This document shows positions 37,705-45,039 of a DNA stretch of 64,000 bases, piece after piece; within the stretch, counting starts at the first letter, position 1; each line of letters opens with the position of its first letter. The stretch covers positions 124,001-188,000 of the forward strand of contig NZ_QPMM01000003.1 in the NCBI RefSeq assembly GCF_003419895.1. Reading direction: 5' to 3'. This DNA comes from Chitinophaga silvatica (GTDB lineage: Bacteria > Bacteroidota > Bacteroidia > Chitinophagales > Chitinophagaceae). Made by a program: the position numbers and the translations under genes. A model generated the notes under the pieces. That model did not search any database. It saw nothing but the letters and a program-made list of their open reading frames with translations, and was not told where the DNA came from.

Positions 37705-37776
37705 GGCCTCGTAGTACAATGGATAGTATAAGAGTTTCCGAAGCTCCAGATCCAAGTTCGATTCTTGGCGAGGCTA
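37705..37776 (+). tRNA. tRNA-Arg (anticodon CCG)
   Basis: A 72-base cloverleaf has acceptor stem GGCCTCG/CGAGGCT, D stem GTAC/GTAT, anticodon loop TTCCGAA (anticodon CCG, reads CGG), and T stem CCAAG/CTTGG with loop TTCGATT. The anticodon stem has one mismatch at its base. Discriminator A; CCA not encoded. An accessory island with a retron-type reverse transcriptase begins just downstream. Confidence 0.96.
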
Positions 37777-37787
37777 CCACCTGATGA

Positions 37788-37832
37788 CCGCAAACGCAAT
37801 ATAATAAAGTGTTTGCGGTTTTTTATTTTTTT
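37788..37832 (+). terminator. Rho-independent terminator of tRNA-Arg(CCG)
   Basis: CCGCAAACGC pairs with GTGTTTGCGG around a short loop, followed by TTTTTTATTTTTTT. It is a close relative of the terminator after the first tRNA-Arg. Confidence 0.85.
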
Positions 37833-37942
37833 AGCCCGTTGTCACTTTTGTTGTCAAAATATACCAAGCGGGAAATATGGCGGGTAAGGTTATTTTTTGA
37901 AACTAATTCTCAATTCCAATTTTTCAAATTATCTAGCTTCTG

Positions 37943-38893
37943 TTAATATAAATTTATCTCACGCTCGATTTCCAATTTTTTATTTTCTAAACTCACTAAA
38001 TCCAAGACAGCTGAAGAAGCATTTTTTTTCTTGCGATCCTTCAATCTTCCAGGAAACACCAATTCACGTTGTCTATCAACAATGGCATTCAATGTTCCCA
38101 ATTTGTGAATGCGTTGTATCTGATTGGCGAAATTTTCATAACCTTTCCTCTTTATAATATCAACCTCATTAGACATCTTCTCAATCAGCCTTTCTGGCAT
38201 TTTTAAACCGTTACAAGTTGTTAAGACACCAGTTACAACTATATCACCTGCTTTATAGATTGTCTTACGGTGGCTATATAAGAAATTCTTATTGTTGATT
38301 ATTTGAAGAATGTCCGGGATAAAATCTTTTATATCTACATCTGACGAAAATGTAAGATCATCAATATACCTAGTATAAATGATAGATCTGCTTTTACAGA
38401 ACTCCAGTATTTCCCCATCCAATATTCTTAATCCAACTACATTACATAGAAACGGACTTGTTGGAACCCCTTGAGGAACATGCCCCTTATAAGTTGTAAT
38501 TTTAGTTATGTATGATGCAACATCTGCGGAGAAACCAAAACTAACCAGTGTCGAGTAAACTAAGCGATTACTAACAAATTGAAAATAGCCGACAAGATCT
38601 GTTTGAAAATGATACTTCTTGCCAGAGTGATATTTTGCATTTAATACTGCGCTCCTATATTTGACTGATCCTGTTACATGATAGGGTAAAGATATTTGAG
38701 AAAAAATACGATCATTTATTCTGTTGTGCAGATCTCTTAGTATATTTTCACTTGAATCAATATCTCTTTTTTTTCCAGACTTTTTAGTTCTCGAAAATGA
38801 ATTATAGTATTTATGTAAATTGTCTAATACCGCATCAATATCCTTCAATTTGTAGCCAATAACAGCCTCTAAATGGCGTAATGATTTGATCAT
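37943..38893 (-). CDS. Retron-type reverse transcriptase
   Basis: A 316-residue reverse transcriptase that would copy part of its cognate RNA into branched msDNA. Polymerase residues are intact: D99 in FQTDLVGYF, VPQGVPTSP (139-147) and catalytic YIDD (176-179). Two retron-specific signatures are present: NAKYH (85-89, the NAxxH motif) and VTG (220-222). The length is normal for retron enzymes. No group II intron maturase, integrase or nuclease domain is fused. The start ATG lies 2 bases after the XRE gene stop, so the two are coupled. The basic C-terminal region (about 225-316) fits the RNA-binding thumb. Last gene of the island operon. Confidence 0.92.
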   Translation of the reverse strand: MIKSLRHLEAVIGYKLKDIDAVLDNLHKYYNSFSRTKKSGKKRDIDSSENILRDLHNRINDRIFSQISLPYHVTGSVKYRSAVLNAKYHSGKKYHFQTDLVGYFQFVSNRLVYSTLVSFGFSADVASYITKITTYKGHVPQGVPTSPFLCNVVGLRILDGEILEFCKSRSIIYTRYIDDLTFSSDVDIKDFIPDILQIINNKNFLYSHRKTIYKAGDIVVTGVLTTCNGLKMPERLIEKMSNEVDIIKRKGYENFANQIQRIHKLGTLNAIVDRQRELVFPGRLKDRKKKNASSAVLDLVSLENKKLEIEREINLY

Positions 38894-38895
38894 AA

Positions 38896-39186
38896 TTATG
38901 CAATAAAAATATCCTTAATTACACTGTTCACGAGTGGTGATAAAAGCTTATAAGACTCCTGCTTTTCAACAGGTATATCATCTGGAGTAATAGAAAGAAA
39001 AAATATTATTGGAAGTGGCACCTCCAAACCGTCTGCAATTGCTTTTAGGGTTTTTAAATTCGGTTCCTTTTTATTGCTTTCAATAAGGGAAAGATACGAT
39101 TGGGTTATTTCTGCTTTTTCAGCTAATACATTTTGCTTAATATTCTTCTTTTTTCGTAACCCTTCAATAGCTCCACCAATATTCAT
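38896..39186 (-). CDS. XRE-family HTH protein of the retron operon
   Basis: A 96-residue protein. The HTH (about 5-60) contains IKQNVLAEKAEITQSYLSLIESNKKEPNLKTL spread over the five helices. A C-terminal extension, PLPIIFFLSITPDDIP followed by LLSPLVNSVIKDIF, is of a type I associate with XRE proteins beside reverse transcriptases. Small HTH proteins are known partners in some retron types. Here it may repress the operon through the palindrome at 39697-39720, act in toxin control, or be part of the effector. It lies 2 bases before the RT gene and 45 bases after the small ORF. Confidence 0.85.
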   Translation of the reverse strand: MNIGGAIEGLRKKKNIKQNVLAEKAEITQSYLSLIESNKKEPNLKTLKAIADGLEVPLPIIFFLSITPDDIPVEKQESYKLLSPLVNSVIKDIFIA

Positions 39187-39231
39187 ACGAAAATTTTTTA
39201 GATAACTTTAGTAAAGTGTACGACCGACGAA

Positions 39232-39483
39232 TTATTTATCAAACCAATCTCTTATCATATTCATTAGACTATCTCCATCTGACACAAATAATCTCATCAG
39301 ATTTATGATTATCCCCACAATTTGAATGCCTTGCTTTTCCCTGCTAAGTCCCTGAAGTCGCTTCAGCTCGTCAACTATTTGTTGCAAGAGGCTAATTTCA
39401 TCGGTCGTAAAACGGCCGCTGCTCTTTGAGAGCAGATTGTTGATTCCTTGAATCAACTCATTAATTGAGTTTTGTTGTTTCAT
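39232..39483 (-). CDS. Small helical protein with a hydrophobic segment, retron operon
   Basis: An 83-residue protein of unknown family. The N-terminal half is polar and helical (INELIQGINNLLSKSSG, FTTDEISLLQQIVDELKRL). Residues about 52-67 (GIQIVGIIINLMRLFV) are hydrophobic or amphipathic, followed by an acidic and tryptophan-containing end (MIRDWFDK). It is the first gene of the operon, starting about 20-30 bases after a strong terminator that closes the upstream RNA. By position it is the candidate effector or toxin; that is inference. Confidence 0.7.
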   Translation of the reverse strand: MKQQNSINELIQGINNLLSKSSGRFTTDEISLLQQIVDELKRLQGLSREKQGIQIVGIIINLMRLFVSDGDSLMNMIRDWFDK

Positions 39484-39503
39484 ATAGCTTTTGATTAAAA
39501 ATT

Positions 39504-39543
39504 TAAAAAAAAGCTGCCGGAAACGGTGCCGTTTACGGCAGCC
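39504..39543 (-). terminator. Strong terminator between the structured RNA and the small ORF
   Basis: On the minus strand GCTGCCG-T-AAACGG pairs with CCGTTT-C-CGGCAGC with one internal mismatch, and is followed by eight T's. It separates the candidate msr-msd RNA from the protein genes. RT operon expression would then depend on read-through, or on a fold of the RNA that prevents the hairpin. Confidence 0.85.
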
Positions 39544-39544
39544 A

Positions 39545-39698
39545 TTTATGTGAGCACTTTATTGAAACCATCATCAAAACTGTTAACATTTAGACAATAA
39601 TGAAAAGGGGGGAAATATCAGCTTTCGCTGATTGCATATTTCTATGCTTCAAGACTCAGCACCATTTCCAGCTATGCAAAACTCAATTGCTCAAAGAA
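39545..39698 (-). ncRNA. Candidate retron msr-msd RNA
   Basis: On the minus strand TGAGCA-ATTGAG (39693-39682) pairs with TTCAAT and TGCTCA (39566-39551) with a 4-base bulge, the expected a1/a2 arms. Inside, GGAAAT (39669-39664) pairs with ATTTCC (39616-39611). It encloses two perfect GAAA-loop hairpins, GCATA/TATGC (39634-39647) and ATCAGC/GCTGAT (39617-39632). TAGC at 39674-39671 resembles the context of the retron branching guanosine. The remaining about 45 bases before a2 can fold as CATTATTG with TGATGATG and would be the msd. The RNA starts right after a consensus promoter and ends at a terminator. The exact msr/msd boundary is a guess. Confidence 0.65.
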
Positions 39699-39720
39699 CT
39701 GATGCAAATATACATCAGTT
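39697..39720. promoter_or_regulatory. Palindrome around the retron promoter -7 element
   Basis: AACTGATG (39697-39704) and CATCAGTT (39713-39720) form a perfect 8-bp inverted repeat. The minus-strand -7 element TATATTTG (39712-39705) fills the space between. A protein bound here would block the promoter. The operon's own XRE protein is the natural candidate. Confidence 0.7.
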
Positions 39721-39735
39721 TTCCACAATACCAAA
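39705..39735 (-). promoter_or_regulatory. Promoter of the retron RNA and operon
   Basis: On the minus strand TTTG (39735-39732), a 19-base spacer and TATATTTG (39712-39705) match the Bacteroidota promoter consensus exactly. Transcription would start near 39698, at the 5' end of the folded RNA. Confidence 0.75.
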
Positions 39736-39790
39736 AAATATGCAATATTTTTATCTCAGGGTAATATTATTGATGGAAATATAACTAACC

Positions 39791-40004
39791 CTAAACCCAA
39801 TTTGTCGGATTAAGAAGTTCACGGTTGTTAACTTTTAGATATTTCCCAATCTCATAAAGCTTTTCTATAGGTGGCTGCCTTTTGTTCTGGCACCAACGGA
39901 ATATTGTTTGCTCAGTTAATCCCATAGCCTCAGCCAATTCCTTATTGGATTTACCATTTCTCCGCAAGCACGGCTTTAATTCTATTGTACTGTACTTCCT
40001 TCAT
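39791..40004 (-). pseudogene. Frameshifted small XRE regulator gene
   Basis: From ATG 40004 the frame encodes MKEVQYNRIKAVLAEK and then hits TAA. One frame over, the protein goes on with GKSNKELAEAMGLTEQTIFRWCQ and RQPPIEKLYEIGKYLKV and ends at TAG 39791. Removing one T after AAA near 39955 restores a roughly 70-residue protein of a very common Bacteroidota XRE family that begins MKEVQYNRIKAVLAEKGKSN. It is therefore broken by a single inserted base, or the base is a sequencing error. It lies just upstream of the retron promoter on the same strand. Confidence 0.8.
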
Positions 40005-40252
40005 TTGGTAGTATGTAACCAAATATATTAATACCTAATTAATCAATCTTAAGCAATAATGAATATAAAAAGATTATTTATAATCCATTTATGTTCATGC
40101 TTAAACTTTATGGTTAATTTAGAGAATCAGAAAATCAAAAAAAATATAGCCATGATAGATAGTACATAGTAAATACTATTTTTGTAGGCACAATTTTAGC
40201 CATAGACATGGGTTTGGGTTTTGAGCAATAAGAAAACCGTACCCCAATTCAC
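40005..40252. other. AT-rich spacer without a gene
   Basis: No frame or RNA gene is supportable here. TATTTTTG at about 40173-40180 on the plus strand matches a -7 element, but nothing downstream on that strand is credible before 41086. A weak GGTTTT/AAAACC stem near 40214-40239 could terminate the leftward phosphatase gene. Confidence 0.4.
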
Positions 40253-40981
40253 TCATTCCCTATATCTTCTAAACTCCGGATACAACTCCTGCACAATATC
40301 GCTTTGAATTACTTCCTTTGAATCAATATCCATTGCTGACAGGCAACCTGTATGCCCGGCACCTGTATCTATATTCCAGACATTGCAGGCAGACATTGGA
40401 ATAGTTTCATTATAAATTAAAGTAGGAGTATGGCCTATATAGATTTCTTTAAATAGTTTCAATCGTTTAGGATAAAGGGCCGGATGACTGATTACACGTT
40501 TATTCATAGTTAAAGCTAATTCCCATAATGATCTGTCTAGTGTCAGGTTTTCAACAGGTGATTCAGCTGCTGGTCCATTATCATTCTTAAAGCCAGCATG
40601 TAAAAATAAACGGTCGTTAGCATCTATATGAAAAAATTGCAGGCGCGAAAAAAACTCCAGGTGTTTTAGTCTGTTTTCATTATTCAACGGTTCATAACTC
40701 TGAATGGTGGGTAATCCCTTATTCTGTGCCCATGTACTATTATTCCTGTTATTCTGAAGCCATAGTTCACAATGCACATCATGATTGCCTTTTATGAAAA
40801 TGCAGCGGTATCTGCACTGCAGTTCAATCAGCAACTCAATTACCTGAGCAGATTGTGGCCAGCCATCAACATAATCGCCAAGGAAAATTAATTGATCTTC
40901 AGGCTGTAATTGCATTCTTACTAACAATTGCTGTAAAGCCTTAAAAGCTCCGTGTATATCTCCAATCACAAAAGTTTTCAT
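40253..40981 (-). CDS. Serine/threonine-type metallophosphatase
   Basis: A 242-residue cytoplasmic phosphoesterase of the PPP/ApaH-like group. The metal-binding motifs are complete: GDIHG (7-11), GDYVDGW (about 36-42), GNHD (about 68-71), and the later H in HAGF plus YIGHTPT. The length matches bacterial PrpA-like phosphatases. It may dephosphorylate proteins or dinucleotides; the substrate cannot be predicted. No kinase is adjacent. Confidence 0.9.
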   Translation of the reverse strand: MKTFVIGDIHGAFKALQQLLVRMQLQPEDQLIFLGDYVDGWPQSAQVIELLIELQCRYRCIFIKGNHDVHCELWLQNNRNNSTWAQNKGLPTIQSYEPLNNENRLKHLEFFSRLQFFHIDANDRLFLHAGFKNDNGPAAESPVENLTLDRSLWELALTMNKRVISHPALYPKRLKLFKEIYIGHTPTLIYNETIPMSACNVWNIDTGAGHTGCLSAMDIDSKEVIQSDIVQELYPEFRRYRE

Positions 40982-41085
40982 ATCAAAATTAGACCTTTCA
41001 ACAATTCAAATTAAAAATAAATAACTAGTAATCAATGTATTTCTATAACTGATTAAAAGACCTGCAATTTTATTAACTTAGATAA

Positions 41086-41859
41086 ATGAATTTCCAGGAA
41101 TACACTCCCTCTCCTGCTCTGGCTTCTTTTATTAAATCATACAGGTTTATTAAAAGTGCAGATGAAATGGTAAACAGAGTATTACCGGGAACAACATTCA
41201 CTGCAGTATTTCAGCTTAAAGGGAAGGTTTCCTTAATTGAGAAAACGGATAAAATCATACTTCCTGCTGCCACACTATCAGGTTTGAGAAAAGGAGCCAG
41301 ATTAATTAATTATGCTCCCGACTCATTGACGATTATTATACACTTCAGAGAAACAGGCATTGCTGCATTTTTTAAACAACCGGCCTACGAGTTTTTTGAA
41401 GAAAGCTTAGCTCTCGACGACTTATTTGCCACCTCTGAGATTTCAATAATTGAAGAACAATTAGCAGAAGCCTCCGATTATCAGGCTATTATAAAAGTGA
41501 TAGAAAGCTTTTTAGTTACTAAACTTTTACACAAAAAAGAAGATCTGCTTATTAATGAAGCAGTTTCACGGATTACCAGCCAAAAAGGATCAATAAGAAT
41601 TGAGGAACTCTCTAAATCTTTATTTATAAGTCAGGATGCTTTTGAGAAAAGATTCAGGAAACTGGTCGGAGTTACACCCAAACAATTTTCATCAATTGTA
41701 AAAATAAACACCCTGATTCGTCAACGCCCCCCAGCCCTTTCGCTTACCCATCTTGCGCTGGAAAGCGGGTATTACGATCAGGCACATTTCAATAAAGACT
41801 TTAAGCTCTTTACAGGTCAAACCCCTACAGATTTTTTCAAAGCCCCCTTCTTCTGGTAA
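41086..41859 (+). CDS. AraC family transcriptional regulator
   Basis: A 257-residue regulator. The N-terminal domain (PSPALASFIKSYRFIKSADEMVNRVLPGTTFTAVFQLKG) is the DUF6597-like domain found in front of HTH_18 domains. The C-terminal HTH (about 160-250) has IEELSKSLFISQDAFEKRFRKLVGVTPKQFSSIVKIN and LALESGYYDQAHFNKDFKLFTGQTPTDFF. The SnoaL/ABM gene follows about 70 bases downstream on the same strand and is its likely target. Confidence 0.9.
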   Translation: MNFQEYTPSPALASFIKSYRFIKSADEMVNRVLPGTTFTAVFQLKGKVSLIEKTDKIILPAATLSGLRKGARLINYAPDSLTIIIHFRETGIAAFFKQPAYEFFEESLALDDLFATSEISIIEEQLAEASDYQAIIKVIESFLVTKLLHKKEDLLINEAVSRITSQKGSIRIEELSKSLFISQDAFEKRFRKLVGVTPKQFSSIVKINTLIRQRPPALSLTHLALESGYYDQAHFNKDFKLFTGQTPTDFFKAPFFW

Positions 41860-41930
41860 AATCAATGATTTTTTACAAGTTGCTGAACTAAGCAACTACG
41901 AATTTTGTGTTAACAAGTTTGAACAACATC

Positions 41931-42713
41931 ATGATTCAAACTAATGTAATCAAAACATCTGTAAAAAATCAAAGTATGGAAACTATCACAAATTCCAACA
42001 GAACAGTAGTACAATCTCTGTACAGATTTCTAAATAACAAGACCTTTGATCAGATTCAATCCATTGTATCTGAGGATTATGTAAATGATAATGGAGAAAA
42101 GGGTATCAACGGATTCACAAAAGGATTTATCGGTTTTATAAATGCATTTCCGGATGCCAAATGGACCATTTCTGAAGTAATTACCGAAGGTGATAAAGTA
42201 GTTGTTATGCAAACTGTAGAAGGAACTCAAAAAAATCAATTTCAAAACATCCCTCCCACTAATAAGAAAATACAGATTTCAGGAGTTGTAATTTATGAGT
42301 TGGAAGATGGACTAATTATTAATCATATTGTGCATACAGACAGGCTTGGTGTTCTTCAACAACTCGGAGTATTACCTACTGATTTATCAGCATTAAAGCC
42401 TGAAGAGGGTATTTATCTTGTTGATAAGTTTAATATACCGCAGGAAGCTTTAAATGAATTTACCGACAGAATGGAATATAACAGAAAACTGATCAGACAA
42501 CTCCCAGGATTTATAAAAGACGAGGTGTTGATTGAAAATAACACTAACGGATATACTGGAATAATGACAGTTGCCGTTTGGCAAAATCAGAAGTCTCTGG
42601 ATCATGCAAAAGAGGTCGTGCAGGCGGATTATAAGAAGATAGATTTCAATCCTGCTACCTTTACCCAGCGACTAAATATTACCATGGTAAGGGAAATTTA
42701 TCATCAGCCTTAG
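41931..42713 (+). CDS. SnoaL-like ester cyclase fused to an ABM-like domain
   Basis: A 260-residue soluble protein. Residues about 20-140 form a SnoaL-like alpha+beta barrel (VVQSLYRFLNNKTFDQIQSIVSEDYVND, then GFIGFINAFPDAKWTISEVITEGDKVVV). The C-terminal part (about 165-255) resembles an antibiotic-biosynthesis-monooxygenase domain (ALNEFTDRMEYNRKLIRQLPGFIKDEVLIE, then MTVAVWQNQKSLDHAKEVV). Starts at 41931 or METIT (41976) are both possible; 41907 is less likely. Substrate unknown. A terminator follows. Confidence 0.75.
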   Translation: MIQTNVIKTSVKNQSMETITNSNRTVVQSLYRFLNNKTFDQIQSIVSEDYVNDNGEKGINGFTKGFIGFINAFPDAKWTISEVITEGDKVVVMQTVEGTQKNQFQNIPPTNKKIQISGVVIYELEDGLIINHIVHTDRLGVLQQLGVLPTDLSALKPEEGIYLVDKFNIPQEALNEFTDRMEYNRKLIRQLPGFIKDEVLIENNTNGYTGIMTVAVWQNQKSLDHAKEVVQADYKKIDFNPATFTQRLNITMVREIYHQP

Positions 42714-42724
42714 GAGTATCGGAG

Positions 42725-42760
42725 TCGCCCATTAAAACCCAAAATGGGCGATTATTTGTT
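42725..42760 (+). terminator. Rho-independent terminator
   Basis: TCGCCCATT (42725-42733) pairs perfectly with AATGGGCGA (42743-42751), with a T-rich 3' flank. It closes the AraC-SnoaL unit. Confidence 0.82.
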
Positions 42761-42818
42761 ATAAGTCTTATATTAGCAGCTCACAATAATTGTTTGTACT
42801 CATCTTATTCCTTTATTT

Positions 42819-44003
42819 ATGAAAATTAAATACCTGTACTTTGCATGGCTACTATGTAGCATATCATTACCTGTTTTTTCTCAGGATAGCGCCTATATTT
42901 TTAACCAGGGTAATGCTGCACAAAATGCCCAGGCCTGGATAAATGGGAAATTCACTTCCAGTTATTTACAAACATTCAGAGGTACAAGTGCCGCCGGCAC
43001 CCGACATCACGATTTTTTCGGTGGCACCGCAACATCTGCCGGTGGTAATCTTCGATGGAGTTTCAATTTAACAGGAACTGAAAGCGGTAGTAACAAAGGT
43101 TCTGACTTTAAGTTGGTAAATTATGCAGACAATGGAACAGTACTAAGTACCCCCCTGAGCATCGACAGAGCATCAGGAGTAGTATCGATTAATAACAACT
43201 TGTTATTAAATCATCAAACTGCAAATATAATATCCTTCAATGCAGTAGGATTAGGTGCTCCTACATTCAATACTCATAGTCCTGGTAGCAAAATCAACCT
43301 GTTTGATAGTAATCTAAGTGCTACAAGTGCAGGTTATGATATTGGAATCCAAACACTGCATATGTGGTTTGGTATTCCTTCCGCGGAAAGTGCCAGAGGT
43401 TTTATTTACTATGCAGGAGAAACGCAGGTGGGCAGAATTGATGGACTTGGGTCTTCCGAATGGAAAGGACAAGGGCGTTTCAAAGGCTGGTATACATCAG
43501 GTACTGGTCCGGCTACTGAAATTGGTTACTATAATGATAGAGCTACCATTATCGGTTACGACAGAACTCCGGCCACTGCGTCGTATGTACCATTATACCT
43601 GGCCGGAGGTACATCTGCCAGTGCATTCAAAACAGTGTTTATAACCAATACTGGCGTAGGTATAAATAGTGGTGCTGCCATCCCTCAATCCGAATTATCA
43701 GTAAATGGTACCATTACAGCCAAGCGTATACGCGTAACTCAAACCGGCTGGCCTGATTATGTTTTTGCGAAAGATTACGTACTCCCTGGTCTGGATAAGG
43801 TAGAAGAATTTATCAAAAAAAATCAGCACCTGGAAGGCATACCCGCAGCGGCTATTGTAGAAAAAGAAGGGATGGATGTTGGAGAGATGAATAAAAAGTT
43901 ATTGGAGAAGGTAGAAGAGCTTACATTATATCTGATAGAACAGAATAAGAAAATTAAAGAGCTGGAAGCCTGGAAAAAACAACAGGAACAAAGTCAGAAA
44001 TAA
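42819..44003 (+). CDS. Secreted repeat protein with a coiled-coil C-terminus
   Basis: A 394-residue protein with a signal peptide (cleavage after PVFSQ). The body is Gly/Asn/Ser/Thr-rich with tail-fibre-like beta repeats (GTSAAGTRHHDFFGGTATSAGG and later). The C-terminal about 80 residues have the common Bacteroidota module GWPDYVFAKDYVLPGL, VEEFIKKNQHLEGIP, GEMNKKLLEKVEELTLYLIEQNKKI, a coiled coil. I infer a cell-surface or extracellular fibre-like protein. The role is unknown. Confidence 0.78.
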   Translation: MKIKYLYFAWLLCSISLPVFSQDSAYIFNQGNAAQNAQAWINGKFTSSYLQTFRGTSAAGTRHHDFFGGTATSAGGNLRWSFNLTGTESGSNKGSDFKLVNYADNGTVLSTPLSIDRASGVVSINNNLLLNHQTANIISFNAVGLGAPTFNTHSPGSKINLFDSNLSATSAGYDIGIQTLHMWFGIPSAESARGFIYYAGETQVGRIDGLGSSEWKGQGRFKGWYTSGTGPATEIGYYNDRATIIGYDRTPATASYVPLYLAGGTSASAFKTVFITNTGVGINSGAAIPQSELSVNGTITAKRIRVTQTGWPDYVFAKDYVLPGLDKVEEFIKKNQHLEGIPAAAIVEKEGMDVGEMNKKLLEKVEELTLYLIEQNKKIKELEAWKKQQEQSQK

Positions 44004-44012
44004 GAAATTTGG

Positions 44013-44045
44013 AACTAGTGCATTCAGTTACTGAATGCACTAGTT
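44013..44045. terminator. Bidirectional terminator
   Basis: AACTAGTGCATTCAG (44013-44027) and its exact complement (44031-44045) form a 15-bp stem with a 3-base loop between convergent genes. A-rich and T-rich tracts are short, so efficiency is uncertain. Confidence 0.75.
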
Positions 44046-44048
44046 ATA

Positions 44049-45008
44049 CTAATATTTTCTTTCGGTAATATATACCACCAACTCTTCTAAGGCAGTACGA
44101 ACCGGGGTTTCAGCAAAGCTGTATAATATATTCATTGCATTGTTCCGGTATTCAAGCATTTTGCTTTCCGCATAAGTGAATCCATCTAATTCCTTTACTT
44201 GCTCCTTTAGGTATTGAAGTTGTTTTTCGTTTGTGCTTTGGTGTTTAATAATATATAAAAGTTTTCGTCTGGTAATGTTATCACACTTATTTAGAACATG
44301 AATTAAAGGCAAGGTTATTTTTCGTTCCTGAATATCATTCCCAATTGGTTTTCCAATATTATCGGTTCCATAATCCAGCAGGTCGTCTTTAATCTGAAAA
44401 GCCATCCCCACATTTTCACCGAATGTTGCCAGTTGCTGAACAATGTTATTATCTTCAGATGTGGTTGCAGCACCAGCTTCACAGGCAGCACGCAATAAAG
44501 TAGCGGTTTTCTGACGAATGATATTGTAATATACATTTTCGTCGAGATTGAGCTTTTGAGTTTTGGATAATTGAACAAGCTCTCCTTCAATTGTTTCTTC
44601 AATCGCTTTTGCGAAGATTTTTAGTGTATTATAATCACCATTTTCAAGAGGTAGTAATACTCCTTTAGTAAACAAGACATCTCCTAAAAAAACGGCGCTT
44701 CTGCTCTTCCATAAAGCATTTGCAGAGTAAGCGCCTCTGCGTTTCATAGAGTGATCAACAATATCGTCATGAACCAGAGATGCTATGTGCAACATTTCAA
44801 TCAATGCAGCAGCTCTATATGTACGGTCATTAGTTGCGCCGCAGAGACGGGCACATAAAAGAAGAAAAATAGGTCGTAATTGCTTCCCTTTAGCTTGTGA
44901 GAGATACATCATCATTCTGTGGACAGAAGTGACTTCGCTTTGAAATTCTTTCGTTAATACATTATTAAATGAGTGTAGTTCCTGCTTAAGAATTTCTCTC
45001 GCCTGCAT
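44049..45008 (-). CDS. Polyprenyl diphosphate synthase
   Basis: A 319-residue trans-prenyltransferase that builds the side chain of menaquinone-type quinones. It has the first aspartate-rich motif in LVHDDIVDHSMKRRG, GKQLRP near the N-terminus, and the second motif QIKDDLLDYGTD. The residue before the first motif is not bulky enough to fix chain length. In Bacteroidota this family is usually annotated octaprenyl-type. Confidence 0.9.
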   Translation of the reverse strand: MQAREILKQELHSFNNVLTKEFQSEVTSVHRMMMYLSQAKGKQLRPIFLLLCARLCGATNDRTYRAAALIEMLHIASLVHDDIVDHSMKRRGAYSANALWKSRSAVFLGDVLFTKGVLLPLENGDYNTLKIFAKAIEETIEGELVQLSKTQKLNLDENVYYNIIRQKTATLLRAACEAGAATTSEDNNIVQQLATFGENVGMAFQIKDDLLDYGTDNIGKPIGNDIQERKITLPLIHVLNKCDNITRRKLLYIIKHQSTNEKQLQYLKEQVKELDGFTYAESKMLEYRNNAMNILYSFAETPVRTALEELVVYITERKY

Positions 45009-45039
45009 GGATGGGTTTAATTATTCCTGTAAATATAGG

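Noticed and set aside
37877-37900. Possible remnant of an integrase start (MAGKVIF then stop)
   Set aside because: Seven codons are too few to claim any homology.
37897-38157. Plus-strand open frame of 86 codons
   Set aside because: It is antisense to the reverse transcriptase gene and has no independent support.
39504-39720. CRISPR-associated RNA or CRISPR array
   Set aside because: No direct repeats with spacers and no cas gene are present; the arms and the RT fit a retron better.
40173-40180. Plus-strand TATTTTTG promoter element
   Set aside because: No gene or folded RNA follows on that strand; in AT-rich DNA such matches occur by chance.
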